DNA from: UBA652 sp964598235
GTDB taxonomy: Bacteria; Pseudomonadota; Gammaproteobacteria; Nitrosococcales; Methylophagaceae
Reading direction: 5' to 3'
Assembly: GCA_964598235.1 (NCBI GenBank)
Contig: CAZRAY010000008.1
Location: 1 to 49,116, forward strand
Length of the DNA stretch: 49,116 nt
In this document: piece after piece, positions 40,592-48,788 of the stretch
How the letters are laid out: every line of letters starts with the position of its first letter
How positions within the stretch are numbered: the stretch's first letter is position 1
Program-made: the position numbers and the translations under genes
The notes under the pieces: generated by a model
What the model was told of the DNA's origin: nothing
The model's input: the letters and a program-made list of their open reading frames with translations, nothing else
Databases searched by the model: none

Positions 40592-41356
40592 TTAATTCAG
40601 CTGAGGAAATAGGCGATGTACATTTTCTGTAGTGGCTTGCGCGAGTGTTTCAATAGTTTCATTTCGTAATTCAGCGAGACAAATGAGGATGTCGGGCAAG
40701 TAAATGGGTGAATTGCTGCCTGTATGGCCAAATAGGGGCATATCAGGGGAATCTGTTTCTAATGCGAGTGATGATAAAGGTAAATCTTGCACGAGTTGAC
40801 GCAGTTTGGTGGCGCGTGGGTGGGTGATGGCACCACCGACACCAAATAAAAAACCTAGTTTTCTGTAATTTTCTGCTTGTTGTAGGCTGCCATTGAAGGC
40901 ATGGACGATGCCGCCAGTAACCGGCGTTTTTCGTAATAATTTCAATGTTTCATCATGTGCTTTTCGAACATGGAGCAATACAGGCAACTGATGTGTTTGG
41001 GCAATTTTTAGTTGTTGTTCAAACAATTCTTTTTGGGCCTGCTTATTGTGTTCCGGCAGATAAAAATCAAGTCCAATTTCACCAATAGCAATGGGGTTGT
41101 GACGGATAACCGCATGCTCTAATGAAGTGATGTCTTGGGTTTGGTGTGCATCCATAAGCATGGGGTGTAGCCCGAGAGCGGGATGTAATAATGTTGATTG
41201 TTGGCAGGTGGTGAGTAGTCGTGACCAAGTCTCGGCTGTAACGGCAGGTATAATAAGGTGCTGGATATCCAACGCGATACACTGCGCTAAAATGGCTTCA
41301 CGCTCCGCATTAAAGTTAGCAAAATCTAGATGGCAATGACTATCAATCAGTGACAT
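40592..41356 (-). CDS. yjjV: TatD family metal-dependent hydrolase, YjjV-like
   Basis: A 254-residue TIM-barrel hydrolase of the TatD family, with DSHCHLDF (metal His pair), ALGLHP, GEIGLDFY (metal Glu), LHVRKAHDE, HAFNGSLQQAE and LETDSPDMPL (metal Asp). The sequence pattern follows E. coli YjjV more closely than TatD or YcfH, especially IIPAVTAE near the start and GGAITHPRA. TatD relatives are Mg-dependent deoxyribonucleases, and YjjV's own substrate is uncertain. It lies 14 bp downstream of trhO on the same strand. Confidence 0.92.
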   Translation of the reverse strand: MSLIDSHCHLDFANFNAEREAILAQCIALDIQHLIIPAVTAETWSRLLTTCQQSTLLHPALGLHPMLMDAHQTQDITSLEHAVIRHNPIAIGEIGLDFYLPEHNKQAQKELFEQQLKIAQTHQLPVLLHVRKAHDETLKLLRKTPVTGGIVHAFNGSLQQAENYRKLGFLFGVGGAITHPRATKLRQLVQDLPLSSLALETDSPDMPLFGHTGSNSPIYLPDILICLAELRNETIETLAQATTENVHRLFPQLN

Positions 41357-41370
41357 AGCAGATAAGGATA

Positions 41371-42384
41371 TTAACGATGTTGCTTTTGAGCACGTTGTTT
41401 TAGGCTGAGTGTTTGTTGTTGTTTTATTTTTGCTACTTTAGCCGCCCTATTTTTTCGGATGGTTTCAAGGGTATCTACACCCAGATGATTCTCACCGCGT
41501 GCATGGGCGAGTGACATTTGTCGTTCCCGTTCTTGAAAGCGCGCTTTTTGCTCGGGTGTTGTTTTATCGAAGCAGGCGGGACAACTAATACCATGTTGAT
41601 ATTTATCGCTGGTTTTATCTTCTTCTGTAATGGGTAAGCGGCAGGCATTACATTGGTCATAACTTCCTTTTTCGAGTTGGTGGTCAACGGTAACGCGTTC
41701 ATCAAACACAAAACATTCACCTTGCCATAGAGAGTCTTGCTCCGGCACATCTTCAATATATTGCAAGATGCCACCTTCAAGATGGTAGACCTCATCAAAC
41801 CCTTGTTCTTTTAGATAAGCAGTCGATTTTTCACAACGGATTCCGCCAGTACAAAACATGGCAACTTTCTTGTGTTTTTTGGGATCAAGGTGCGTTTTAA
41901 CATAGTCGGGAAATTCACGAAAGCTCGTTGTATTGGGATTAACAGCATGTTTAAAGGTGCCGACCTGAACTTCATAGTCATTTCGGGTATCTACGAGCAA
42001 TACATCTGGATCGCTAATCAGTGCATTCCAATCTTTGGGCTGTATGTAGGTACCGACGACGCGTTTAGGGTCGATACCTTCAATACCCATGGTGACAATT
42101 TCTTTTTTAAGTTTGACGCGGCTACGCAAGAAAGGAAGCGTATCGGTAAAGGATTCTTTGGTGCCGATATGATTGAGCCGCGGATCTCCTCTCAGGTGAG
42201 AGAGCAAGGTGTTGATTGCTTGGCGTGAGCCTGCCACTGTGCCGTTAATTCCTTCTTTTGCAAGCAGTAAGGTGCCTCGAATTTCATGTGTTTGCATGAG
42301 GCGGAGAAGTGGGGCTTGTAGCGTTCGATAATTGTCGAGCGTGACGAACTGATAGAGTGCACAAACAACGATAGGTTGTGTCAT
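41371..42384 (-). CDS. trhO: tRNA uridine-34 hydroxylase TrhO
   Basis: TrhO (YceA) hydroxylates uridine 34 of certain tRNAs to 5-hydroxyuridine using oxygen, giving precursors of cmo5U/mo5U. The 337 residues contain an N-terminal ferredoxin-like domain (about 1-95; GTLLLAKEGINGT), a rhodanese domain (about 110-220) with catalytic loop FCTGGIRCEKS, and a zinc-binding C-terminal domain with CNACRLP and CPAC. QPKDWNALI is a family landmark. It follows mepK after 81 bp that hold a small CTGGA/TCCAG hairpin, and precedes yjjV by 14 bp. Confidence 0.95.
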   Translation of the reverse strand: MTQPIVVCALYQFVTLDNYRTLQAPLLRLMQTHEIRGTLLLAKEGINGTVAGSRQAINTLLSHLRGDPRLNHIGTKESFTDTLPFLRSRVKLKKEIVTMGIEGIDPKRVVGTYIQPKDWNALISDPDVLLVDTRNDYEVQVGTFKHAVNPNTTSFREFPDYVKTHLDPKKHKKVAMFCTGGIRCEKSTAYLKEQGFDEVYHLEGGILQYIEDVPEQDSLWQGECFVFDERVTVDHQLEKGSYDQCNACRLPITEEDKTSDKYQHGISCPACFDKTTPEQKARFQERERQMSLAHARGENHLGVDTLETIRKNRAAKVAKIKQQQTLSLKQRAQKQHR

Positions 42385-42465
42385 GGTGTGGTTTTCCTTT
42401 TTCTGCGAGCTGGAACGTAAATCCAGTGCTGTTTAAAACAAATTTATATTGTGAGGGGGAGAGGG

Positions 42466-43032
42466 TTAGCCTTTCCAGTTGCGCGTCGGACCTGTATCCA
42501 TGTGAATAAAGCCTGTTTTAGCATAACGGCCTACACCACCTGATTTAAGTGAGCAAGCGGCACGAAATAGGTCATTTGTGCCATAGCCTGGCAAGCGAAT
42601 ATCAATGGCTTTACCCAGTGTATGGAAGCTTTTTTTGGCGACGCCTGATGAGGTTTGTCGTAATGCATCATTGCTTTTGGGAGAGCGGTATCCAGAAATG
42701 ACGTCGAAGGCTTTATGGCTGCCCAATTGTTCTTGTAGTTGGACAAGCTGGTCAAGTAGGAAGGGGTCTATTTGTGTGATTTCATCGGTGCGGTGATCTC
42801 TTAGCAGACGATTGATATCTTCAAGTTCATTCATGAGATATTCGCCTTCCACCCAATAAGTTGTTTTAATTTCTTCGCCCGTATGTAGGTTTTTAAAGGC
42901 TATTTTACGTTCGGGGGTGGCGGTTGCTTTTGCATAGGCATTTGGCATGGTAAATGCAGTTGCCATACCCATGCTGGCGCTTAAGCCAAGCTGGATAAAC
43001 TTCCTTCGGGAAGTGATAATGCGTTTTGTCAT
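42466..43032 (-). CDS. mepK: Tat-exported murein endopeptidase, MepK/YcbK-like (M15/DUF882)
   Basis: This 188-residue protein begins MTKRIITSRRKFIQLG, a twin-arginine type signal (SRRKF), with the mature part from about residue 35. The M15-like zinc peptidase fold shows ISGYRSPKSND, then SFHTLGKAIDIRLPG (zinc His and Asp), and GRYAKTGFIHMDTG with the last zinc His. E. coli MepK cleaves mDAP-mDAP cross-links made by L,D-transpeptidases; ldtD lies immediately upstream here as in the ycbB-ycbK order. A longer opening to 43074 is rejected because the Tat signal starts at 43032. Confidence 0.93.
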   Translation of the reverse strand: MTKRIITSRRKFIQLGLSASMGMATAFTMPNAYAKATATPERKIAFKNLHTGEEIKTTYWVEGEYLMNELEDINRLLRDHRTDEITQIDPFLLDQLVQLQEQLGSHKAFDVISGYRSPKSNDALRQTSSGVAKKSFHTLGKAIDIRLPGYGTNDLFRAACSLKSGGVGRYAKTGFIHMDTGPTRNWKG

Positions 43033-43133
43033 GTTGTGGTTTCCACAAATATCGTTACGAATAATCTTAACCAATGACTATATACCAATTTAGGCTTTTG
43101 ATGCAAATTTAATAGGCAATTATTTAAGTTGGG

Positions 43134-44756
43134 CTATTGAATAACCTTCGCCATTAATAGGTCTCGCTGATAAATGTCAGGTGCGAAACGTATGCCTTGC
43201 GCATCTGTCCATGCGGTCAAATAAACAAGATAGACGGGCAAAGGGTCTTTGAGGAAACGTGTTTGATTTTTTCTACTAGCAATTCGTTTTGCGACACTTT
43301 CTACAGATTGGCGAAGTGTGAATTCTGCTAATTCAAGTGGCTTTTCAACGCGCACGCAACCCGAACTAAAATAACGTTGGTCACGCTTAAATAGGCGGCG
43401 TCCAGGTGTGTCATGTAGATAAATACTGTGATTGTTAGGGAACATGAATTTAATTCTGCCCAAGGAGTTTCTCGTTCCTGGATCTTGGCGAAAACGGAAG
43501 GGCAAGTCATGTTCGTTATACGCTGCCCAGTCAACCTCGCTGGGGTTCACTTCAATAGATTGGCCATCTATCTTTGTATATACGCGAATCCCTTTATGGC
43601 TAAGGTATTCGGGATCAGCTTGTTGATGTGGTAATACATCTTTATAGGCTAAAGAATGCGGTACATTCCAATAAGGATTGATCACAAGGTGATTAATACC
43701 ACCCGCAAGGCTAGGTGTTTGGCGGTCTTTCCGGCCGACGATGACACGCATATCCAAGGCAATTTGTTGGTTTTCAATGGCTTGCAACCTGAAGTTAGGT
43801 AGGTTGACAAAAATATGGCGTTCACCGAGTTCCTCAGGTAGCCAGCGCCAGCGCTCAAGATTGATTCTAATTTGTTGGGTGCGTGCTGCAGCACTGATAT
43901 TGAAAGTCGTACGCGTCGCCGGGCCAATCACACCATCAACGGTGAGTCCATAGCGTTGTTGCAATTGTTTCACTTGTTCAACCAACGCATCATCATAGGT
44001 GTTTGCGATATAAGTTGCGGTGGCGGGTAGTACCCTGCCGCGCTCAATCGCAATGCGTTGCCGTAAGGCACCGATAGCGGCGTGTTCATCGCCTGCGCGC
44101 AAGGTGGGCGCCTCGGGCAAGCTAGGCCAGCCGCCTTGCTTAGCAAGCGATTGGTAGTGTACAAGTTCGCGTTTAAGCGCGCGATAGGTGGGGTGGTGGG
44201 GTGCAAGTTGTTGAAGTTGCTGTCGAAGGCTAGGTGCGTTGAGTGCATCCACTAAGAAAGCAACAGCATCAAATTTTGCTTGCTTAATATCCCACTCAGG
44301 GTCAACCTCTTTTGGGGTAAATCTACCTTGGCGGAGATCGTGTGCCAGCTTGAGCAGGCCATCTGATAATAAAATGTCGCGCTGTAGGTGTTGCTCTGGG
44401 GTGGATGTGTTCGCCAGTGCGATGATGCGATCATGATGATAATCATTGGGCAACAAACCGTCATCTGTGACCGCTGCAATGGCGGCGATAGCTTGTTTTG
44501 CCTGGGGAGTTATTTTACCGTGATTTGCCCAAATGAGAACATAGTCATTTTGTTGGTAGAACTCATGTAGTGAAACGGGTGCTACAGATTTTCCCAACGC
44601 TACTATCTCAGCTTTAAATGTGATCAGCGCCGGCGCAGATTCATCAGCGGTTTCATTAGCAAAAGTGGATGAGTAGGGTGCGAAGAAAGAGAAGAATAAA
44701 GCGAAGACCACCACAGGGAGTGGGTAGGGTTGAGGGGTTCGCATCAATAAATTCAT
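43134..44756 (-). CDS. ldtD: L,D-transpeptidase LdtD (YcbB-like)
   Basis: LdtD forms mDAP-mDAP cross-links in peptidoglycan and supports survival under envelope stress and beta-lactams. From ATG 44756 the product is 540 residues, beginning with a signal peptide. It has a scaffold domain (about 40-220), a peptidoglycan-binding segment (VKQLQQRYGLTVDGVIGPAT) and the YkuD catalytic domain with HDTPGRRLF and the active-site FSSGCVRVEKP (Cys and Arg). Ribosome-binding sequence is poor at both possible ATGs (44756, 44744). It is 8 bp downstream of btuC and 101 bp upstream of mepK. Confidence 0.93.
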   Translation of the reverse strand: MNLLMRTPQPYPLPVVVFALFFSFFAPYSSTFANETADESAPALITFKAEIVALGKSVAPVSLHEFYQQNDYVLIWANHGKITPQAKQAIAAIAAVTDDGLLPNDYHHDRIIALANTSTPEQHLQRDILLSDGLLKLAHDLRQGRFTPKEVDPEWDIKQAKFDAVAFLVDALNAPSLRQQLQQLAPHHPTYRALKRELVHYQSLAKQGGWPSLPEAPTLRAGDEHAAIGALRQRIAIERGRVLPATATYIANTYDDALVEQVKQLQQRYGLTVDGVIGPATRTTFNISAAARTQQIRINLERWRWLPEELGERHIFVNLPNFRLQAIENQQIALDMRVIVGRKDRQTPSLAGGINHLVINPYWNVPHSLAYKDVLPHQQADPEYLSHKGIRVYTKIDGQSIEVNPSEVDWAAYNEHDLPFRFRQDPGTRNSLGRIKFMFPNNHSIYLHDTPGRRLFKRDQRYFSSGCVRVEKPLELAEFTLRQSVESVAKRIASRKNQTRFLKDPLPVYLVYLTAWTDAQGIRFAPDIYQRDLLMAKVIQ

Positions 44757-44764
44757 GCCTCTAT

Positions 44765-45721
44765 TTAATCGTATTTTTTGCGAATCAGCAACCATAAAAA
44801 GAAAGGACCACCGAGCAGCGTGGTAATAATCCCGACAGGGAGCTCAGTTGGTGCCAAAATTAGCCGTGCGATTGTATCGCAGAGCACGAGGAAACCACCG
44901 CCAAGAAACAGGGTGGCAGGGATAAGAGTATGGTGATCATTGCCTACCAGGAGACGACAAATATGAGGCACCATCATGCCAACAAAGCCAATTGGCCCAC
45001 ATAAAGCGACAATCCCTCCCACACAAAGCGAGGTAATGAAAAAGAGCAGGGTATGTAGCTTTGTAACATTTATACCACGACTAAGCGCCATTTCATCACC
45101 GGTGGTGAGGAGATTCAATGCTGGCGCAGTCCAAATCAAAGTGGCAGTGACCAGACCAACAAAAGGCAGTAGTTGGAAAATATCATGATAACCAATGATG
45201 GTGAGGCTACCCATGAGCCAGCGAATGATCCGAAAACTATCCGTGATATTACTCAGATATTGGGTAAATAAAATAAGGCTGGAAAAGAAAAAGCTCAGCG
45301 CAACACCGATCAGTAATAAGGTGTTTGTTTGAAGATCACGACGTAAACGACTGAGACCATAAACTAGCGTGATTGATAATAAGGCGCCTATAAAAGCGGC
45401 AAAGGTGCCACCATCAACCCCGAGCAAGCTAATATTTATACCTAAGGCCACATAAATCGCCGCACCGAGCGATGCACCACTGGCAACACCGAGTGTGAAT
45501 GGGGTGGCCAATGGATTGTGGAAGACCGTTTGAAATACCATGCCGCAGAGTGCCAGCCCTGCGCCTGCGATAAAGGCGAATAAGACACGCGGCAAACGGA
45601 TATCAAGTAATACCCGGCGCTGGCTCTCTTCATCCACCTGCAAGCCGAGCTGGGGTGCGATAAAGAGCAGCAGTAGACTGGAAATAACAATCAGGAATAA
45701 GTGACGTTGTGTTTTTTGCAT
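44765..45721 (-). CDS. btuC: BtuC/FecCD-type ABC transporter permease
   Basis: This 318-residue permease has about nine to ten helices and the FecCD/BtuC family pattern: RLPRVLFAFIAGAGLALCGMVFQ, NPLATPFTLGVASGASLGA and GPIGFVGMMVPHICR. These proteins form the channel for corrinoid or siderophore uptake. The symbol follows the companion BtuF-like binding protein; heme or siderophore transport cannot be fully excluded. It overlaps the ATPase gene by one base (TAATG) and ldtD begins 8 bp after its stop. Confidence 0.88.
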   Translation of the reverse strand: MQKTQRHLFLIVISSLLLLFIAPQLGLQVDEESQRRVLLDIRLPRVLFAFIAGAGLALCGMVFQTVFHNPLATPFTLGVASGASLGAAIYVALGINISLLGVDGGTFAAFIGALLSITLVYGLSRLRRDLQTNTLLLIGVALSFFFSSLILFTQYLSNITDSFRIIRWLMGSLTIIGYHDIFQLLPFVGLVTATLIWTAPALNLLTTGDEMALSRGINVTKLHTLLFFITSLCVGGIVALCGPIGFVGMMVPHICRLLVGNDHHTLIPATLFLGGGFLVLCDTIARLILAPTELPVGIITTLLGGPFFLWLLIRKKYD

Positions 45722-46494
45722 TAGGGTGCCGTGAGGGCGATAGTCGCGCCAGTTATTGGGTGCGTTGTGAGCACGAATTTTTGATCATATAAATCCGCTA
45801 ATTGTTGCGGCTCAAGGAATTCAGCAGACTTGCCTTGCCAATGTACTTGCCCTTGCTTAAGTGCCAAAATGTGTTGGCTTTGTTCGGCTGCATGATTGAT
45901 ATCATGGCTGGCTTCAATAATACTGATGCCATGTTGTTGGTTTAACTGATAGATTAAATCGTGTATTTCTGTTTGATAGCGTGGGTCAAGAAAGCTACAA
46001 GGCTCATCTAATAATAATACTTGGCTTTGTTGGGCGAGCGCGGCAGCAATCATAATACGTTGGGTTTCGCCGCCACTTAGTTGCTGCATAGGGCGGTTAG
46101 CAAAATCAGCCGTGTGTGTGAGTGTAAAGGCGCGGTCAACTGCGTGTTGATCTGTGTCGGTCCATCCAGCAAGTTGATTTCGCCAGGGATAGCGACTCAT
46201 CCGAATAAAATCGATCACGCGATGATGTTGTTGAGTGTGTACTTGTGGCACATAACTGATATGTTGGGCGCGTTGTTTTGCCGTATAAAAGTGCAGTGGT
46301 TTCCCTTGTAATAAGATGCTGCCGCTGTGGATAGGGTGGATGCCTAATAGGGCTTTGATTAGAGTGCTTTTTCCTGCGCCATTCGGTCCCAGTAGACAGA
46401 GATAATCGCCTTGCGCCAAATGTAAACTAACATTAGATAAGATTGATTGTTTATTCAGTTGAATCGTCAGTTGTTGGGTTTCAATCAGTGACAT
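45721..46494 (-). CDS. btuD: BtuD-type ABC transporter ATP-binding protein
   Basis: This 257-residue ABC ATPase couples hydrolysis to corrinoid uptake. It has Walker A GPNGAGKSTLIKALLG, Q loop YVPQ, signature LSGGETQRIMIA, Walker B VLLLDEPCSFLD and the switch His in EASHDINHA. The ATG at 46494 overlaps the btuF stop by one base (TAATG); an in-frame start 15 bp earlier is less economical. It sits between btuF and btuC in one operon. Confidence 0.9.
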   Translation of the reverse strand: MSLIETQQLTIQLNKQSILSNVSLHLAQGDYLCLLGPNGAGKSTLIKALLGIHPIHSGSILLQGKPLHFYTAKQRAQHISYVPQVHTQQHHRVIDFIRMSRYPWRNQLAGWTDTDQHAVDRAFTLTHTADFANRPMQQLSGGETQRIMIAAALAQQSQVLLLDEPCSFLDPRYQTEIHDLIYQLNQQHGISIIEASHDINHAAEQSQHILALKQGQVHWQGKSAEFLEPQQLADLYDQKFVLTTHPITGATIALTAP

Positions 46495-47420
46495 TAAGAG
46501 GCGTCCCATTTTAAATTGGGATGAATCAGGCGCGCCATCTCCTTGAGCAATAACGGTAGGCGTGGGCCAGGGATCGTCGTGTAATCAGCTTCAATAATAT
46601 GGACTTGATTGTTTTGCACGGCTGTCAACGGGCTAATCTGATGGAGCTGCTGCCATTGCTGGCTAATTTTTTGCAAATTAAAAGGATGTTCATCGGCAGC
46701 GGGGAAGAGTTCAATAATAATGTCTGGATTGAGTTGTAATAATCCTTCTGCAGAGAGGCTAGGAATAGCAATTTTATTATCAGGGAAGGCATTAATGCCG
46801 CCTGCGAGTTGGATCAGGTCATCATAAAAATCATGATGTCCTGCAATATAGCGATTCGTAATTGGGCCACTATCACCGTCGCGGCTGATAACAATTAAAA
46901 CACGTGGTTTTTCTTGATCAGCCACCTGTTGTTGGATGCCTGTAATAACATCGTGAATGGTGGTGCGGAGCATATTCGCTTGTTGTGTGGTGTGGGTGGG
47001 TTGGCTGATTTTGTTAATTGCATTATCAATATCGAGGAGGGTTTCATTATTCACTGCAAGCGTTGCAATATCGAGTTGATGGAGCTGCTTTATAATCCGT
47101 GGGTTATTCTCCAAAAGTAAGACAAGATCAGGTTGAAGTTGTACAATCGCATCAAAGTTTGGATCTAAAAAGCTACCAATTCGCGGCAATGTTTTGGCTG
47201 CTGGTGGATAATTACAATAACGGGTGACGCCGACTAGCTTATTACCTAAGCCGAGCGCAAAAGCAATTTCAGTCAGGCTGGGGGCGAGCGAGATAATACG
47301 TTCAGGAGAGGATAAGACGGTTTGTTTTTCTGGCATACGGGCTTGCTGAGCGACAATGGCGACCAGTAAAATAGCGAATAATAAAAGAAGTGGCCAAAAT
47401 CGGCGCATGGTGGTTCTCAT
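46494..47420 (-). CDS. btuF: BtuF-like periplasmic cobalamin-binding protein
   Basis: This 308-residue binding protein has an N-terminal hydrophobic signal or anchor (about 8-25). RIISLAPSLTEIAFALGLG and LVGVTRYCNYPPAAKTLPRIG are the BtuF-type start, and DAIVQLQPDLVLLL with LAGGINAF follow, typical of the helical-backbone metal receptor superfamily. No lipobox Cys is seen, so it is periplasmic or membrane-tethered. It heads the btuF-btuD-btuC run. The divergent gap to hpt is only 33 bp, so no cobalamin riboswitch can fit. No tonB-dependent receptor is nearby. Confidence 0.87.
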   Translation of the reverse strand: MRTTMRRFWPLLLLFAILLVAIVAQQARMPEKQTVLSSPERIISLAPSLTEIAFALGLGNKLVGVTRYCNYPPAAKTLPRIGSFLDPNFDAIVQLQPDLVLLLENNPRIIKQLHQLDIATLAVNNETLLDIDNAINKISQPTHTTQQANMLRTTIHDVITGIQQQVADQEKPRVLIVISRDGDSGPITNRYIAGHHDFYDDLIQLAGGINAFPDNKIAIPSLSAEGLLQLNPDIIIELFPAADEHPFNLQKISQQWQQLHQISPLTAVQNNQVHIIEADYTTIPGPRLPLLLKEMARLIHPNLKWDAS

Positions 47421-47453
47421 TAAAATAAAAACATATTATGTATGAAGGATAGG

Positions 47454-47996
47454 ATGACAGCAATACAACACATACTTTCGCAAGCAGAATGTCTCTATAC
47501 CTTTGCAGAAATAGATGGGGCCTTGGATAGATTAGCGGAGAAATTAACGCAGGATTATACGGATGCAAACCCGGTTTTTTTATGTGTAATGAATGGCGCG
47601 GTGATGACGATGGGGCATTTATTACCTAAGCTACCATTTCCCCTACAGTGTGATTATATTCATGCAACGCGCTATGGTGAGTCCACCACAGGTGGCGTGC
47701 TAGATTGGCAGCATAAGCCGGTTACAAATTTAGCGGGTAGGGAAGTGGTGTTGATTGAAGATATTTATGATGAAGGGGTTACTTTGCAAGCCTTGCGCAG
47801 TTATTGTGTGAAAGAAGGTGCGGCTCGAGTGCAGTGTGTTGCGCTAATTGATAAGCAGCATGATTATAAAGTGGGGCTGCCACCTGAATATATTGGCTTA
47901 ACTGTGCCTAATAAATATGTGTTCGGCTTTGGCATGGATTATCAGGGCTATTGGCGCAATTTGGGAGCAATTTATGCTGTGAAGGATGGCCTATGA
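47454..47996 (+). CDS. hpt: hypoxanthine-guanine phosphoribosyltransferase
   Basis: A 180-residue purine salvage enzyme converting hypoxanthine or guanine plus PRPP to IMP or GMP. CVMNGAVMTMGHLLPKL and IHATRYGEST are family motifs, and the PRPP loop is VVLIEDIYDEGVTLQ, with Glu-Gly where many relatives have Thr-Gly. VPNKYVFGFGMDYQGYWRNL closes the active site. The ATG at 47454 is preferred because AAGGA sits just before it; an in-frame ATG 12 bp earlier is possible. It overlaps the next gene by 4 bp, linking base salvage to the phosphorylase. Confidence 0.9.
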   Translation: MTAIQHILSQAECLYTFAEIDGALDRLAEKLTQDYTDANPVFLCVMNGAVMTMGHLLPKLPFPLQCDYIHATRYGESTTGGVLDWQHKPVTNLAGREVVLIEDIYDEGVTLQALRSYCVKEGAARVQCVALIDKQHDYKVGLPPEYIGLTVPNKYVFGFGMDYQGYWRNLGAIYAVKDGL

Positions 47997-48724
47997 TGTT
48001 GGCGATTATTGGCGGATCGGGATTGGCCGATTTAGCGGGATTGGAAGTGCGTGCTAAGCAAAAAGTAGAGACGCCTTTTGGCCAACCATCTAGTGATTTG
48101 GTGATCGGGATCTGGCAAGGGAAAGAAGTGGTTTTTTTACCGCGCCATGGTGAAGAACAAACGATTGCACCGCATAAAATTAATTACCGTGCGAATATAT
48201 GGGCCTTGCGCGAGCAAGGTGTAACAGAGATTATTGCAGTGGCAGCGGTAGGCGGCATACGGGCTGACTTAGGGCCAGGCACGCTTGCAATTCCGGATCA
48301 AATTATCGACTATACCCATGGGCGAGAACAAAGTGTTTATAGCGACAATTTCTCACCCGATAAGCATCTGGATTTTACAAGGCCCTATGATGAAAATATA
48401 CGACAACAGCTGTTAACTGCGGCGCAACAAGTAAAACTACCTATTATCAATGGCGGGACGTATGGTGCCACCCAAGGACCAAGATTAGAAACAGCCGCTG
48501 AAATAAAGCGAATGGCACAAGATGGCTGCGCCATAGTGGGGATGACAGGCATGCCAGAAGCTTATTTAGCACGTGAATTGGGTATGCGTTATGCAAGTTG
48601 TGCAGTGGTGGCCAATTGGGCGGCGGGGTTGAGTGACGGGGAGATCACAATGGCTGAAATTGCACATGTTTTGGAAACAGGCATGCAAGATGTGAATAGG
48701 CTATTAATGCAATTATTGACATGA
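47993..48724 (+). CDS. S-methyl-5'-thioinosine/methylthioadenosine phosphorylase family
   Basis: This 243-residue trimeric-type purine nucleoside phosphorylase matches the S-methyl-5'-thioinosine phosphorylase group: IIGGSGLADL, PRHGEEQTIAPHKINYRAN, VAAVGGIR, TYGATQGPRLET and GMTGMPEAYLARELG. The enzyme splits methylthioinosine, derived from methylthioadenosine, to hypoxanthine and 5-methylthioribose-1-phosphate. The overlapping hpt gene would use the hypoxanthine, which strongly supports this specificity over plain MTA phosphorylase. ATG at 47993 (ATGATG; the second at 47996) overlaps the hpt stop. Confidence 0.9.
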   Translation: MMLAIIGGSGLADLAGLEVRAKQKVETPFGQPSSDLVIGIWQGKEVVFLPRHGEEQTIAPHKINYRANIWALREQGVTEIIAVAAVGGIRADLGPGTLAIPDQIIDYTHGREQSVYSDNFSPDKHLDFTRPYDENIRQQLLTAAQQVKLPIINGGTYGATQGPRLETAAEIKRMAQDGCAIVGMTGMPEAYLARELGMRYASCAVVANWAAGLSDGEITMAEIAHVLETGMQDVNRLLMQLLT

Positions 48725-48788
48725 TTTAGTCCCGCATTAAGGATGGCAATGCAGGTATAATGGTTAGCAATGAAAATGAAATATTCCG

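Noticed and set aside
47421..47453. Cobalamin riboswitch upstream of btuF.
   Set aside because: Only 33 bp separate the divergent start codons, far shorter than a cobalamin riboswitch.
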